NCBI GenBank assembly: GCA_905479735.1
Contig: CAJQNS010000122.1
Location: forward strand, 1 to 51,627
DNA length: 51,627 nucleotides
Source of the DNA: an uncultured Desulfofustis sp.
GTDB lineage: Bacteria; Desulfobacterota; Desulfobulbia; Desulfobulbales; Desulfocapsaceae
Direction of reading: 5' to 3'
Position numbers and translations under genes: made by a program. The notes below the pieces were generated by a model, which worked only from the letters and a program-made list of their open reading frames with translations, was not told where the DNA came from and ran no database searches. Shown one piece after another: positions 1-9,500 of the stretch (position 1 is the first letter of the stretch; each line of letters opens with the position of its first letter).

Positions 1-828
1 ATGGGCACCACCGGCCCCTCCTCGATAAACCCTGATACCGGTGCCCCCTACGGGCTCGATTTTCCGATGATGACCATCGGTGACATCATCGAATCCCAGA
101 AAGCCCTGCTCGATTACCTGGGCATCTCCTCTCTGCACACGGTGGTCGGTGGTTCGGTCGGCGGCATGCAGGTGCTGGAATGGTGTGTCCGCTATCCGGA
201 AATGGTCCGCTCCGCCATCCCTATTGCCACCACCATGCGCCACTCGGCTCTGGCCATTGCCTTCAACGAGGTGGCGCGGCAAGCCATTATGGTCGATCCA
301 AAATGGAGCAAGGGCAACTATTACGATTCAGAAAAACCGGACCTCGGTCTGTCGGTGGCTCGCATGATTGGCCACGTAACCTACCTTTCCGATGAGGCCA
401 TGCGCCGCAAATTCGGCCGCAGGCTGCAGAACAAAGCAAATTTTTCCTACGGGTTTGACGTCGACTTCATGGTTGAGAGCTATCTTCGCTACCAGGGCTC
501 AAAGTTCGTCAAACGTTTCGATGCCAACTCGGTACTCTACATCACCAAGGCAGCTGACTATTTTGATCTGGTCAACAGGGAGCCCCCGGCCAGGTCGATT
601 CAGGATATCCGCGGTGTACCGATCAAGTTTCTGGTGATCAGCTACACCTCCGACTGGCTCTACCCCACCTACCAGGCGAAAGAACTAATCCAGGCCTTGA
701 AACGGGCCGACCTTGACGCCAGCTTCTGCGAGATAGAGGCCGATTGTGGGCATGATGCTTTCCTGATACCGGATCAGCGGCTGGGGACCATGATTGGAGG
801 ATTTTTAGATGGTGTTCCCCGGAACTGA
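1..828 (+). CDS. metX: Homoserine O-acetyltransferase, 5'-truncated by window edge
   Basis: Acylates the hydroxyl of L-homoserine from acetyl-CoA (or succinyl-CoA), the activating step of methionine synthesis, in the cytosol. The frame is open at base 1 and the first visible residues, TTGPSSINP, are an internal MetX motif, so about a hundred N-terminal residues lie outside the window. The alpha/beta-hydrolase nucleophile elbow GGSVGGMQ holds the catalytic Ser near visible residue 52. The Asp lies in SDWLYP and the His in CGHDAFL near the C-terminus. It overlaps metW by 20 bp, the usual metX-metW pairing. Whether the acyl donor is acetyl- or succinyl-CoA cannot be told from what is visible. 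Confidence 0.93.
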   Translation: MGTTGPSSINPDTGAPYGLDFPMMTIGDIIESQKALLDYLGISSLHTVVGGSVGGMQVLEWCVRYPEMVRSAIPIATTMRHSALAIAFNEVARQAIMVDPKWSKGNYYDSEKPDLGLSVARMIGHVTYLSDEAMRRKFGRRLQNKANFSYGFDVDFMVESYLRYQGSKFVKRFDANSVLYITKAADYFDLVNREPPARSIQDIRGVPIKFLVISYTSDWLYPTYQAKELIQALKRADLDASFCEIEADCGHDAFLIPDQRLGTMIGGFLDGVPRN

Positions 829-1441
829 GCAAATGCGCTTTGATCTCCAGGTAATTGCTTCCTGGATCGAACCCGGTTCGAAGGTGCTCGATCTGGGCTG
901 CGGCCATGGTGAACTCCTGGCCTGGCTCACCGCCAACAAGCAGGTCAGCGGTGTCGGCATCGAACAGGACCAGGAAAAAGCCGCATTCTGCATCGCCAAT
1001 GGGCTGAGTGTCCTCCAGGGTGATTTCAATGACGAAGTTGACGACTATCCCGACAAACGGTTCGACTATGTTATTCTCAGCCAGACCCTGCAGCAGGTTT
1101 ACGAGCCGGCCCGACTGCTCTATTCGCTGTCCAGAATCGGACGTCGGTTCATTGTCAGTTTTCCCAATTTCAGCCATTTTTCCATCAGGCTTCAACTGCT
1201 GTTCAAGGGAATGGCACCAAAGAGCAGGGAACTGCCCTACAACTGGTACGACTCCCCGAACATTCGGGTCATCACCTTGAAAGACTTCAGGAACTTTGCC
1301 CGTGACGTGGGTTATCGGATCGTCGAGGAAACTGCGATTAAAACAGATCATCACGCCAAACATGGCAGAGCGGTCAGATCCTTGATCAATATCAGGGCAA
1401 CTTACGGAATTTTCATGATCGAAAAAGAGGCGGGACCATGA
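809..1441 (+). CDS. metW: Methionine biosynthesis protein MetW
   Basis: A class I SAM-dependent methyltransferase-fold protein of the MetW family, which accompanies MetX and is thought to aid homoserine acylation. Motif I, VLDLGCGHG, sits at residues 26-34, followed by an acidic GIEQD strand end. The conserved middle part, including SFPNFSHF and LPYNWYDSPN, is family-typical. The ATG at 809 is preceded by GGAGG at 796-800, a good ribosome-binding site inside metX. A second ATG at 833 (MRFDLQVI) matches where many MetW proteins begin. The 3' end overlaps cysE by ATGA, implying translational coupling. Confidence 0.92.
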   Translation: MVFPGTEQMRFDLQVIASWIEPGSKVLDLGCGHGELLAWLTANKQVSGVGIEQDQEKAAFCIANGLSVLQGDFNDEVDDYPDKRFDYVILSQTLQQVYEPARLLYSLSRIGRRFIVSFPNFSHFSIRLQLLFKGMAPKSRELPYNWYDSPNIRVITLKDFRNFARDVGYRIVEETAIKTDHHAKHGRAVRSLINIRATYGIFMIEKEAGP

Positions 1442-2421
1442 GCACAGAAGATAAGTCGGCGACAGAACTCAATATCACCCTGGTGGGAGACATTTGCGAC
1501 CATCAACATGTAAGCGCCGCTTCCAGACACCATCTTATCCCGGAGGTGGTCAAAAATCTAATGCAATCCTGGAGTACCAAGGAATGCTATGATCACATCA
1601 GCCCGGTGGCGATACCATCGCACAAGGCGATTATCACCATCATCAAGCAGGCGAGGCGCATCCTCTTTCCGGGCTATTTCACTGCGGCCCGGCTCCACGC
1701 CTCCAACCTGGAATATTACATCGGCAAGGAGACTACCGAACTTTACGACAAGCTCTCTGAGCAGATAGCCATGGCCATCCGCCACGACTGCCGGCGGCAG
1801 GACAGGCCATGCACCAATTGCGAACAACGGGCCAGCGATCTGGCCTACCGCTTTATCACCACCCTGCCGAAGATCATCTCGATCCTGGCCCAGGATATCA
1901 GAGCTACATTGGAGGGCGACCCCGCCTCCAAGAGTCCGGATGAAGTTATTTTCAGTTATCCCGGCCTGCTGGCTATCTCCGTCTACCGTCTGGCCCACGA
2001 GCTTTACACTCTGGATGTACCGATCATTCCCAGAATCATGACCGAATGGGCCCACGGAGAAACCGGCATCGACATCAACCCCGGTGCCCAGATTGGGCCG
2101 GGCCTGTGCATCGATCACGGTACCGGCGTGGTCATCGGCGAAACCACCATCATCGGCAGAAATGTGCGACTCTACCAGGGCGTCACCCTTGGTGCCCTGT
2201 CGTTGCCCAAAAATGCAGTTGAATCACTGCGAAACAAAAAGCGCCACCCAACCCTTGAAGATGACGTAATCGTCTATGCCAACACCACCATCTTGGGTGG
2301 TGGCACCGTCATTGGAGCTGGATCGGTTATCGGCGGTAATATCTGGCTCACCGAAAGCGTCAGCACCGGCACAAAAGTACTTCTAAAACGGCCGGAGCTG
2401 ATCTACTCCAATTCAAAGTAG
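1438..2421 (+). CDS. cysE: Serine O-acetyltransferase, long EpsC/CysE type
   Basis: Forms O-acetyl-L-serine from serine and acetyl-CoA, the substrate of the cysteine synthase encoded next door. It has 327 residues: a helical N-terminal part (about 1-200) and a left-handed beta-helix of hexapeptide repeats (about 205-310). The motif DHGTGVVIGET is clear. Oddly, the segment that usually reads DIHP reads DINP here, so Asn214 stands where the His of the catalytic His-Asp dyad normally lies. The N-terminal part also has a Cys pair, CTNC. The start overlaps the metW stop (ATGA), and cysK follows after 20 bp. Confidence 0.9.
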   Translation: MSTEDKSATELNITLVGDICDHQHVSAASRHHLIPEVVKNLMQSWSTKECYDHISPVAIPSHKAIITIIKQARRILFPGYFTAARLHASNLEYYIGKETTELYDKLSEQIAMAIRHDCRRQDRPCTNCEQRASDLAYRFITTLPKIISILAQDIRATLEGDPASKSPDEVIFSYPGLLAISVYRLAHELYTLDVPIIPRIMTEWAHGETGIDINPGAQIGPGLCIDHGTGVVIGETTIIGRNVRLYQGVTLGALSLPKNAVESLRNKKRHPTLEDDVIVYANTTILGGGTVIGAGSVIGGNIWLTESVSTGTKVLLKRPELIYSNSK

Positions 2422-2441
2422 CACCATTACAGGAGAACACC

Positions 2442-3359
2442 ATGGCTCTTACTCTGACCCAAACATACGGCTGTACCCCGCTGCTGGCCCTTCAGCACCT
2501 GGGCAAGGACACGGGTGCAATTCTACTGGCTAAACAGGAATCGAGAAACCCGATGGGCAGTGTCAAATGCCGGATTGCGGTGGCGATGATCGAGGCTGGC
2601 ATTCGCGACGGTCTGATCAACGACGATACCCTGATCGTCGAACCGACCAGCGGCAACACCGGCATTGGGCTGGCCTTTGTCTGCGCTTCCAAGGGGTTGC
2701 GACTAACCCTTACCATGCCCGACTCGATGAGCGTCGAACGCCGCACCCTGATGACCCACCTGGGGGCCGAGCTGGTCCTGACCCCGGCTGCGGAGGGTAT
2801 CAAAGGGTCGATCGCCATGGCCGAGAAAATCCTGGCCGAGAACGACAACAGTTTCATGCCGAACCAGTTCGGTAATCCGGCCAACCCGGAGGTTCACCGG
2901 AAATCAACCGCTGAAGAGATCTGGCTTGACACCGACGGCAAGATCGACATCTTCATCGCCGGGGTGGGCACCGGCGGTACCATCACCGGAGTTTCAGAAG
3001 TGCTCAAGGAGCGCAACAGCAACTTAAAGGTTATTGCCGTTGAGCCGGCAAATTCACCCGTGCTCTCCGGAGGCACCCACAGCCCGCATAAGATTCAGGG
3101 CATTGGCGCAGGTTTCGTTCCCGAGGTGATGAACACGGAGATCTTAGACGAGGTGATAACGGTGACCAATGAAGACGCCTTCGAGACCGCCAGACTGCTG
3201 GCCTCTAAAGAGGGAATTTTCTGCGGGATCTCATCGGGGGCCGCCGGCTGGGCTGCGCTGCAGGTTGCCGGCAGACCGGAAAACAAAGGAAAATGCATCG
3301 TCTTTGTCCTGCCCGACACCGGAGAGCGTTATCTGAGCACGGATCTGATCAGCAGCTGA
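2442..3359 (+). CDS. cysK: Cysteine synthase A (O-acetylserine sulfhydrylase)
   Basis: PLP enzyme that makes cysteine from O-acetylserine and sulfide. Residues 36-44 carry NPMGSVKCR with the Schiff-base Lys42. The substrate loop TSGNTG, the phosphate-binding TGGTITGV and the C-terminal GISSGAA motif are all intact. The 305-residue length is normal for CysK. ACAGGAGAAC ahead of the ATG is a good ribosome-binding site. As last gene of metX-metW-cysE-cysK, it joins cysteine and methionine synthesis in one unit. It is convergent with the radical SAM gene that ends 18 bp away. Confidence 0.95.
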   Translation: MALTLTQTYGCTPLLALQHLGKDTGAILLAKQESRNPMGSVKCRIAVAMIEAGIRDGLINDDTLIVEPTSGNTGIGLAFVCASKGLRLTLTMPDSMSVERRTLMTHLGAELVLTPAAEGIKGSIAMAEKILAENDNSFMPNQFGNPANPEVHRKSTAEEIWLDTDGKIDIFIAGVGTGGTITGVSEVLKERNSNLKVIAVEPANSPVLSGGTHSPHKIQGIGAGFVPEVMNTEILDEVITVTNEDAFETARLLASKEGIFCGISSGAAGWAALQVAGRPENKGKCIVFVLPDTGERYLSTDLISS

Positions 3360-3376
3360 TCGGCGGCGCCAGCAGC

Positions 3377-4381
3377 TTACCAGACGCCACTGATCTCGGC
3401 CCTGCAGAACGGGCAGCTGCCCTCGACCAGCAGGTTTTTGCCTACCATGAATCCGTGTCGGGAAATGACCGTCCTGGCGCAGAAGGAGCAGAGCGTATCC
3501 TCTCCTCCACCACCGTGGACGTTGCCTATGTAGACATGCTTCAGCCCCGCCGAATGACCGATTTCCCTCGCTCTCTTCAGCGCACTTGAAGAAGTGGGCT
3601 GCCGGTCCGTCATTTTGTAGGTGGGCCTGAAAGCCGAAACATGCCAGGGCAGACCCGGATCCACGGAACAGATGAAGGAGGCGAGACGCTGCAGCTCCTC
3701 GTCCGAGTCGTTGAGATCTGGAATCACCAGGGTGGTGGCCTCCACCCAGACCCCCCGGTCCCAGAAATATCTTACATTGTCAAGTACCTGCTGCAGGCTG
3801 CCGCCGCAGGTAGAGGCGTAGAACTCCTCGGAGAAGGCCTTGATATCAATATTGATGGCATCCAGCACTTCTGCGAGGGCGACGGCGGCTTCGGGGGTCA
3901 TATACCCATTCGAGACGAAAACATTGTTGATTCCCTGTCGGCGAGCCAGCTCAGCACACTCATGGGCAAACTCAAAAAATACCGTTGGTTCCGAGTAGGT
4001 ATAGCTGATTGACCGACACCCCGCTTGCTGCGCGGTAGCGACAATCTCAGCGGGCTCTTTTCGGAGATGTGGGATCCGCTGGACCTGCGTTCCGGCCTGT
4101 GAGAGCGAATAGTTCTGACAATGCAGGCAGCTGAAATTGCAGCCCACGGTGGCAATGGAATAGGTCTGTGAGCCCGGCAGAAAATGAAACAGCGGTTTCT
4201 TCTCGATGGGATCGACATGTTCCGCTGACACTTTTCCGTAGGCGAGTGCATAGAGCACGCCGTCATTGTTTTCCCGTACCCCGCAGATGCCCCTGCGCTT
4301 GTTTTTGATGCGGCAGCGATGCGCACAGAGCCCACAGACCACGGTATCCCCTTCAGCATGATAGAAACGCGCCTCTTTCAT
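3377..4381 (-). CDS. amrS: AmmeMemoRadiSam system radical SAM enzyme
   Basis: Radical SAM enzyme of the AmrS family (formerly annotated PflX- or activase-like). It has 334 residues from the ATG at 4381. An N-terminal Cys-rich segment (CGLCAHRC, then GICGV) precedes the radical SAM cluster motif CNFSCLHC (CxxxCxxC). A second Cys-rich tail (CSFCARTV and CPFCRAEI) could bind metal or an extra cluster. The ATG at 4381 is preferred over the in-frame TTG at 4396: it follows GGGAGG at good spacing and overlaps the upstream stop as ATGA. Partner genes AmmeMemoRadiSam A and B are not in this window. The substrate is unknown. Confidence 0.88.
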   Translation of the reverse strand: MKEARFYHAEGDTVVCGLCAHRCRIKNKRRGICGVRENNDGVLYALAYGKVSAEHVDPIEKKPLFHFLPGSQTYSIATVGCNFSCLHCQNYSLSQAGTQVQRIPHLRKEPAEIVATAQQAGCRSISYTYSEPTVFFEFAHECAELARRQGINNVFVSNGYMTPEAAVALAEVLDAINIDIKAFSEEFYASTCGGSLQQVLDNVRYFWDRGVWVEATTLVIPDLNDSDEELQRLASFICSVDPGLPWHVSAFRPTYKMTDRQPTSSSALKRAREIGHSAGLKHVYIGNVHGGGGEDTLCSFCARTVISRHGFMVGKNLLVEGSCPFCRAEISGVW

Positions 4382-5115
4382 TCCATCGCCTCCCAACCGC
4401 CGTTTTTCTTCAGATAACAGGGTCTGAACTGGGTTTTGTACTGCATACCTGAGACGTCCTTGATGTAGTAGCCCAGATAGAGATATTCGATGTTTTTCTG
4501 CAGGCAGAAATCGATCATGGTCAGGATATTGAAAGTGCCGAGACTGCGGGCAGCCTCTCCGGTATCGAAGTAAAAATAGACCGCATTCATCCAGTTCTCG
4601 CCGATATCGATGATACCGTTGCCCAGCAGCCGACCGTCCTTGCGGTAGTGAAGCTCCAGGGAGGTGACGATATGGTTGAGAAAAAACCCGGAATAGTAGC
4701 CGAGGGCCGTGTTGTTTTTCTGCGGGTAGCGGGCGGACAGAAAGTGTTCGCAGAGATCCAGGTTTTCCTCGCTCATCTGAACCGAATTGAAATGGACTGA
4801 GAGATCACTGTTTTTCTTCAGGGTTCGGCGCTGATTTCTATTGGGGCTGAATTCGGCTGGCTGCAGTCTGATCGGCACACACTGGCTGCAGCCCACACAA
4901 CGCATGGTATAAAGGCTGTTGCCGTTGCGCCGGTAACCGGCGGCCAGAAATATCTCCATGATACGATCGGTGATCGGACCGAAGAGTGCCTGGTAAAAAG
5001 TTGCCGTATAGGGAAGCTGATAGGGACACTCCATCGACATATTGATAAAATAGCGGTCCAATCTGCTCTGCAGTCTGGCAAATTCGAGCTCGCACTGACG
5101 ATCGTACAAAGACAT
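4378..5115 (-). CDS. bpt: Aminoacyl-tRNA-protein transferase (ATE/Bpt family)
   Basis: Transfers leucine (Bpt) or arginine (ATE) from tRNA to protein N-termini, marking them for ClpS/ClpAP in the N-degron pathway. The 245-residue length fits bacterial Bpt. Family marks visible are CPYQLPY, MRCVGCSQCVPIR, NSDLSVHF and the C-terminal LYLGYYIKDVSGMQYKTQF. The start at 5115 (MSLYDRQ) is preferred over an upstream start because translation there has a purine-rich GGGGAAGA just ahead and the longer form adds residues unlike the family. It is downstream of gdhA and couples to amrS by a 4-bp overlap. Which amino acid is transferred cannot be read from the sequence. Confidence 0.88.
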   Translation of the reverse strand: MSLYDRQCELEFARLQSRLDRYFINMSMECPYQLPYTATFYQALFGPITDRIMEIFLAAGYRRNGNSLYTMRCVGCSQCVPIRLQPAEFSPNRNQRRTLKKNSDLSVHFNSVQMSEENLDLCEHFLSARYPQKNNTALGYYSGFFLNHIVTSLELHYRKDGRLLGNGIIDIGENWMNAVYFYFDTGEAARSLGTFNILTMIDFCLQKNIEYLYLGYYIKDVSGMQYKTQFRPCYLKKNGGWEAME

Positions 5116-5137
5116 TCTTCCCCTCGATCGCTCCTTT

Positions 5138-6487
5138 CTAAACCAGTCCCTGATCGAGCATGGCGTTGACCACCTTGACGAAGCCGGCAATGTTAGCCCC
5201 GGCCAGATAATTTCCTTCAGCACCGTAGCTGCCGGCGGCATCGATACAGGTCCGGTGAATCGACTCCATGATGTGCTTCAAACGGCTGTCCACCTCTTCG
5301 CGGGGCCAGGCCAACCGCATCGAATTCTGGGCCATTTCCAGACCGGAAACGGCCACACCGCCGGCATTGGCCGCTTTACCCGGTCCATAAAGAATTTTTG
5401 CGTCGATGAATTGATCGACCGCTTCCGGGGTGGACGGCATGTTGGCCCCCTCACTGACCAGATAGACACCATTGCTCAGCATATTGGCCGCATCCTTGTC
5501 GTTGATTTCGTTCTGGGTTGCGGAAGGAAAAGCGCAGGCGGCGTCATGGTTCCACAAGGGATTGTAATCCAGCGCCGGGTCAACCGGAGTGTAGACTGCC
5601 TGAGGATATTTATCGATATAGTCGCTAAGCCGTCCCCGCCTTATATTTTTAAGTTCCATGACATACTCAAGCCTTTCCCGATCGACACCCTGTTCGTCAT
5701 AAATATAACCGGACGAGTCCGACAGGGTGACCACCCGCCCACCCAGCTCGATGATTTTTTCGGTGGTGTACTGGGCCACGTTGCCGGATCCCGACACCAG
5801 ACAGGTCTTGCCCTCCAGGGTTTCTCCCCTGGTAGCCAGCATCTCGGCAGCAAAATAGACAACACCATAGCCGGTGGCCTCGGGCCTTATCAGGCTGCCG
5901 CCCCAGTTCAGGCTCTTGCCGGTCAATACTCCGGTGAATTCATTTTTCAGTTTTTTGTACATACCGAAAAGATAGCCGATTTCCCTTGCACCGACCCCTA
6001 TATCACCGGCCGGAACATCGGTGTTGGGACCGATATGGCGATAGAGCTCTGACATGAACGACTGACAGAACCGCATCACCTCATTATCCGATTTCCCTTT
6101 CGGGTCGAAATCGGATCCACCCTTGCCGCCGCCCATGGCCAGGGTGGTAAGAGAATTTTTAAAGACCTGCTCGAAAGCCAGAAACTTGATGATCCCCAGA
6201 TTCACCGAGGGATGAAACCGCAATCCTCCTTTGTAAGGGCCGATGGCGCTGTTCATCTCAACCCTGAAGCCGCGATTTACCTGAACCTGTCCGTTGTCCC
6301 TCATCCACGGAACCCGGAACATGACCACCCGCTCCGGCTCGGTGATGCGCTCAAGCACTGCCTGCTGCCGATACTCCGGATTACGGTCCAGAACCGGTTT
6401 GACCGTTTCGATCACCTCTTCAACGGCCTGATGGAATTCATACTGTTCCGGATCCCTTGCCTGAATCATCTCAACAATCTGTTCCAT
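5138..6487 (-). CDS. gdhA: Glutamate dehydrogenase, hexameric (NADP-type)
   Basis: Interconverts 2-oxoglutarate plus ammonia and glutamate. At 449 residues it has the normal size of the small hexameric enzymes. Glutamate-binding PYKGGLRFHP, the catalytic-lysine region MGGGKGGSDFDPKGKS and PAGDIGVGAREIG are intact. The Rossmann segment reads CLVSGSGNVAQY. Cofactor preference (NADPH) is inferred from overall resemblance to E. coli-type GdhA, not proven. An AGGAG ribosome-binding site lies just upstream of the ATG. The gene is probably first in gdhA-bpt-amrS, with 22 bp to the next start. Confidence 0.95.
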   Translation of the reverse strand: MEQIVEMIQARDPEQYEFHQAVEEVIETVKPVLDRNPEYRQQAVLERITEPERVVMFRVPWMRDNGQVQVNRGFRVEMNSAIGPYKGGLRFHPSVNLGIIKFLAFEQVFKNSLTTLAMGGGKGGSDFDPKGKSDNEVMRFCQSFMSELYRHIGPNTDVPAGDIGVGAREIGYLFGMYKKLKNEFTGVLTGKSLNWGGSLIRPEATGYGVVYFAAEMLATRGETLEGKTCLVSGSGNVAQYTTEKIIELGGRVVTLSDSSGYIYDEQGVDRERLEYVMELKNIRRGRLSDYIDKYPQAVYTPVDPALDYNPLWNHDAACAFPSATQNEINDKDAANMLSNGVYLVSEGANMPSTPEAVDQFIDAKILYGPGKAANAGGVAVSGLEMAQNSMRLAWPREEVDSRLKHIMESIHRTCIDAAGSYGAEGNYLAGANIAGFVKVVNAMLDQGLV

Positions 6488-6512
6488 TGACTTCTCCTTT
6501 TATGATGTATTA

Positions 6513-9500
6513 TCAATCCTTGGTCGTACAGGTGTTGTCTATCAGATCCTCACGGTAGAGGACAATGCCCGTTGATTCCGGTCCCTCGCATTTGACAATC
6601 AGCGGGTGGTTCATGCTCAGGTGTCTGACCCAGTTCCCGTCATAGCTGGGCGGAAAATCGAGCAGCCAGTCCCAGTCGATCCGATCGCCGTTGGGACCAT
6701 CCTTGCCGTTCTTCTCATCTACTGTCAAATAGGGAATTCCCAGTGAGGTGATGTTCTGAAAAAAATGGGACCCTTGGGAAGGATCGGCCCTGAGCAGTTG
6801 ACTTCTGACCTCGACGATGGCATGCACCGAACTGATATCGCACCATTGCACCGGAATGCCAAGCCAGTGATCGTTGGTACCCCAGCGCCCCGGGCCGATC
6901 AATAGATAGTTACGGCCTTCGACCTGGAGCCTGCGATTGAGCTCGCCAATCTCCCGGGCAATATCTCTGGTGGCGGCAGGATCGAAGGCATCAGGTTTGA
7001 CGAAAATGATGTCGGTAATCGAGGATATTCTGCCATGGCCGAGGCTCTGGGTGGAATAAATGATCGACTGCTCGATTTCATGATCACAGATGCCCACATC
7101 GGCCCTTTCACCACCGGTGACCATCGGTCGAATCTGGAGTAGATAAAAGGTTGACTGATCGAGCGTCTGCCCGAGTTGAACGGCAAATTCAATCTCCACT
7201 TCACTGCCCATACCGGCCCGCCCGATGGCCAGCAGTTCAGAGAGAATCTCCCCCAGAGGATAAAGTGAATATTTGAGTATCTGGGCAAAAGTAAGGATTT
7301 TCACACCGGCCATGTTCACGTCTCGTATCCGGTGCTCCTCGGGAACATAAGTTGAGGCCAACAGCCCCACCGGCAGATCACCGGCCACCTCCTGAACATC
7401 GTATCTGGTGAGGTTGGCATTGTAACGGTTCAAGCAATCTGAGTTCTCCATCTCCAGGGCGTAGAGTTGGCGTTGACAATTTTCTAGGATATCCTCCACC
7501 GTCGAGAACTGAATGAGTTTCTGGGGATGAGCAGGTGAAAAGCGCAGGTTGCGCTCGCCCTCGACTACGGTTTTGCCAACGCCCAGGGCGATATGGGCAA
7601 TGCCCTCAGCCGGCCGCATATCCTGAACCGGATAGTAATTGTGCGACTGGGCGACACCCGAAACGGCCGGATACCAGCGTCCCTGATAATCAGCCCCCAC
7701 CAGTTCCTGGATGATTACCGCCATAGAGTCCTCCCGACCTCCCGATCCAACGCCGCGGGAGAAGGCCTGGGGGCTTTCGAACCAGGTCGAGGCATAGACC
7801 ATCTTTACCGCTGTCTCGAGTTGCCCGAGCCGTTCATTGAAATCCTCGTGTTTGTTGGTCAGAAAATAGGTGGAATAGAGGCCGGCATAGGGCCTGAACT
7901 GGCCGTCTTCAAGCAGGCTTGAGGAACGCACCGACAGCGGAAAGTCAATGTGGAGCAGAAAAGCTTCGAGCTCCTGCCTGAGCCAGGACGGCAGCCGCGC
8001 ATCGATGAACAGGTCGGCGATATGTTCATCACTCATTTCTGCGCTGAAATATAGATGATTCTGGGTCACGAAGTCATCGAATCCCTGTGCCGAAATGACC
8101 GCCGATCTTGGTATGGTGACCCGATGTCGGGCCAGTACCGAAGCGTCAGACTCGGGTTGCTGCAGACAGCCCCACATGAAGGCCAGTCCCCTGGCCTTGC
8201 CGCCGATGGGCCCCTCGCCGATTTTGACAAACTCGTTGATCTCGGAATCGTACTTATCCCGGACGAAGCCTGTGATAACTCCCTGCTGTCGAAGCTTTCT
8301 GAGCGATCGAATCTTGCTGACAATATTCTTACGCATGGCATCGATCTGATTGATATTACCAATAAAATCACGGTGCAGACTGCGGGCGAGGCGAACTTCC
8401 GAACGAGCCATCATCCAGTTTGAGAAGTGATTGCGCAGGGCGTGATACTGCAAACATTCATCGGGAACCTGGCCCAGCTCCCGTTCGAACTCGACGATGT
8501 TGGAGGCGCTGCAGATCGGTGAGCCATCGGGCATCCTGAAGACAAAATCTCCAAACCCGAGATAGGTTAGGAAAAAATCATGGAGTTCCCTGTGAATGTC
8601 AGGCGACTGTTTGGCGATGAAAACGGCTGGGATTTCCTCGGCACGCCTTTTATTCTCCGTTTCCGAGGAGAGCATCAGCAGCGGCAGATCAGGAACTTGC
8701 TCTCTAATCTTAGCAAGAAAGCGCTCCCCGGCACGTCCCTCAACCACGCCTTTTTGCGGAAACCTGGCGTCTGAAATGACGGCAAAGACAAAAGGTTTAT
8801 AGGTCTCGTAAAGCTGCAGCGCTTCCTCGTAGCTATGGGCCATGAGGATTTTCGGCCGGGCCCTCATTCTCAGCAGCCGATGCCGCTCATTGATGCTTTC
8901 ATCGAGTACCGCCTGGGTCTGCCTGACCACTTCCCGATAGATAGCCGGCAGAAACAGCGAGCGATAATCCGGAGAGTCCTCGACGTAGATAATGACCCGG
9001 ACCATAGCCCTGGCGGTGTCGTTGTCGACGTTGGCATGATCTTCGACGTTCTTGATGATGGCCATCAGCAGGTCGTCCTCACAGCACCAGAGAAAGACGT
9101 CATCGATCGATTTCCGGTCCAGTCCGGGAGGCAGGGGGAAAAGGCTGCGCAGATTGTGGGTAAGAAGAATCACCGGCAAGTCCGGGTGGGTTTCCTTGAT
9201 CTGCCGTCCCAGGTTGAAGGCATTCATACCCGCCAGATACGGCATGGTAATGACCAGGTCGTACTTTTTGGCCTTGACGGCGGCCAGCGCCTCCTCTCCA
9301 GTTGAAACCCTGGTCACTTTCGGAGCCTTGCTCAGGTTGAGGCCATGATACTCATGAATCAGCCTGGTGGTAATGCTGCCGTCCTCCTCCATGATATAGG
9401 CGTCATAAAGACTCGAAACCAGAAGAATTTCCTGAACCTTAAAAGGCATCAGTTCATGAAAGACCTTGAAGTGCGGGTCGAAGGATGTCGGAAACATTGT

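Noticed and set aside
638-1363. 241-residue minus-strand frame over metX/metW
   Set aside because: It lies fully opposite two well-supported genes and its product has no recognisable features; an antisense shadow.
5255-6052. 265-residue plus-strand frame opposite gdhA
   Set aside because: Antisense shadow of a highly conserved gene; no ribosome-binding site or known family.
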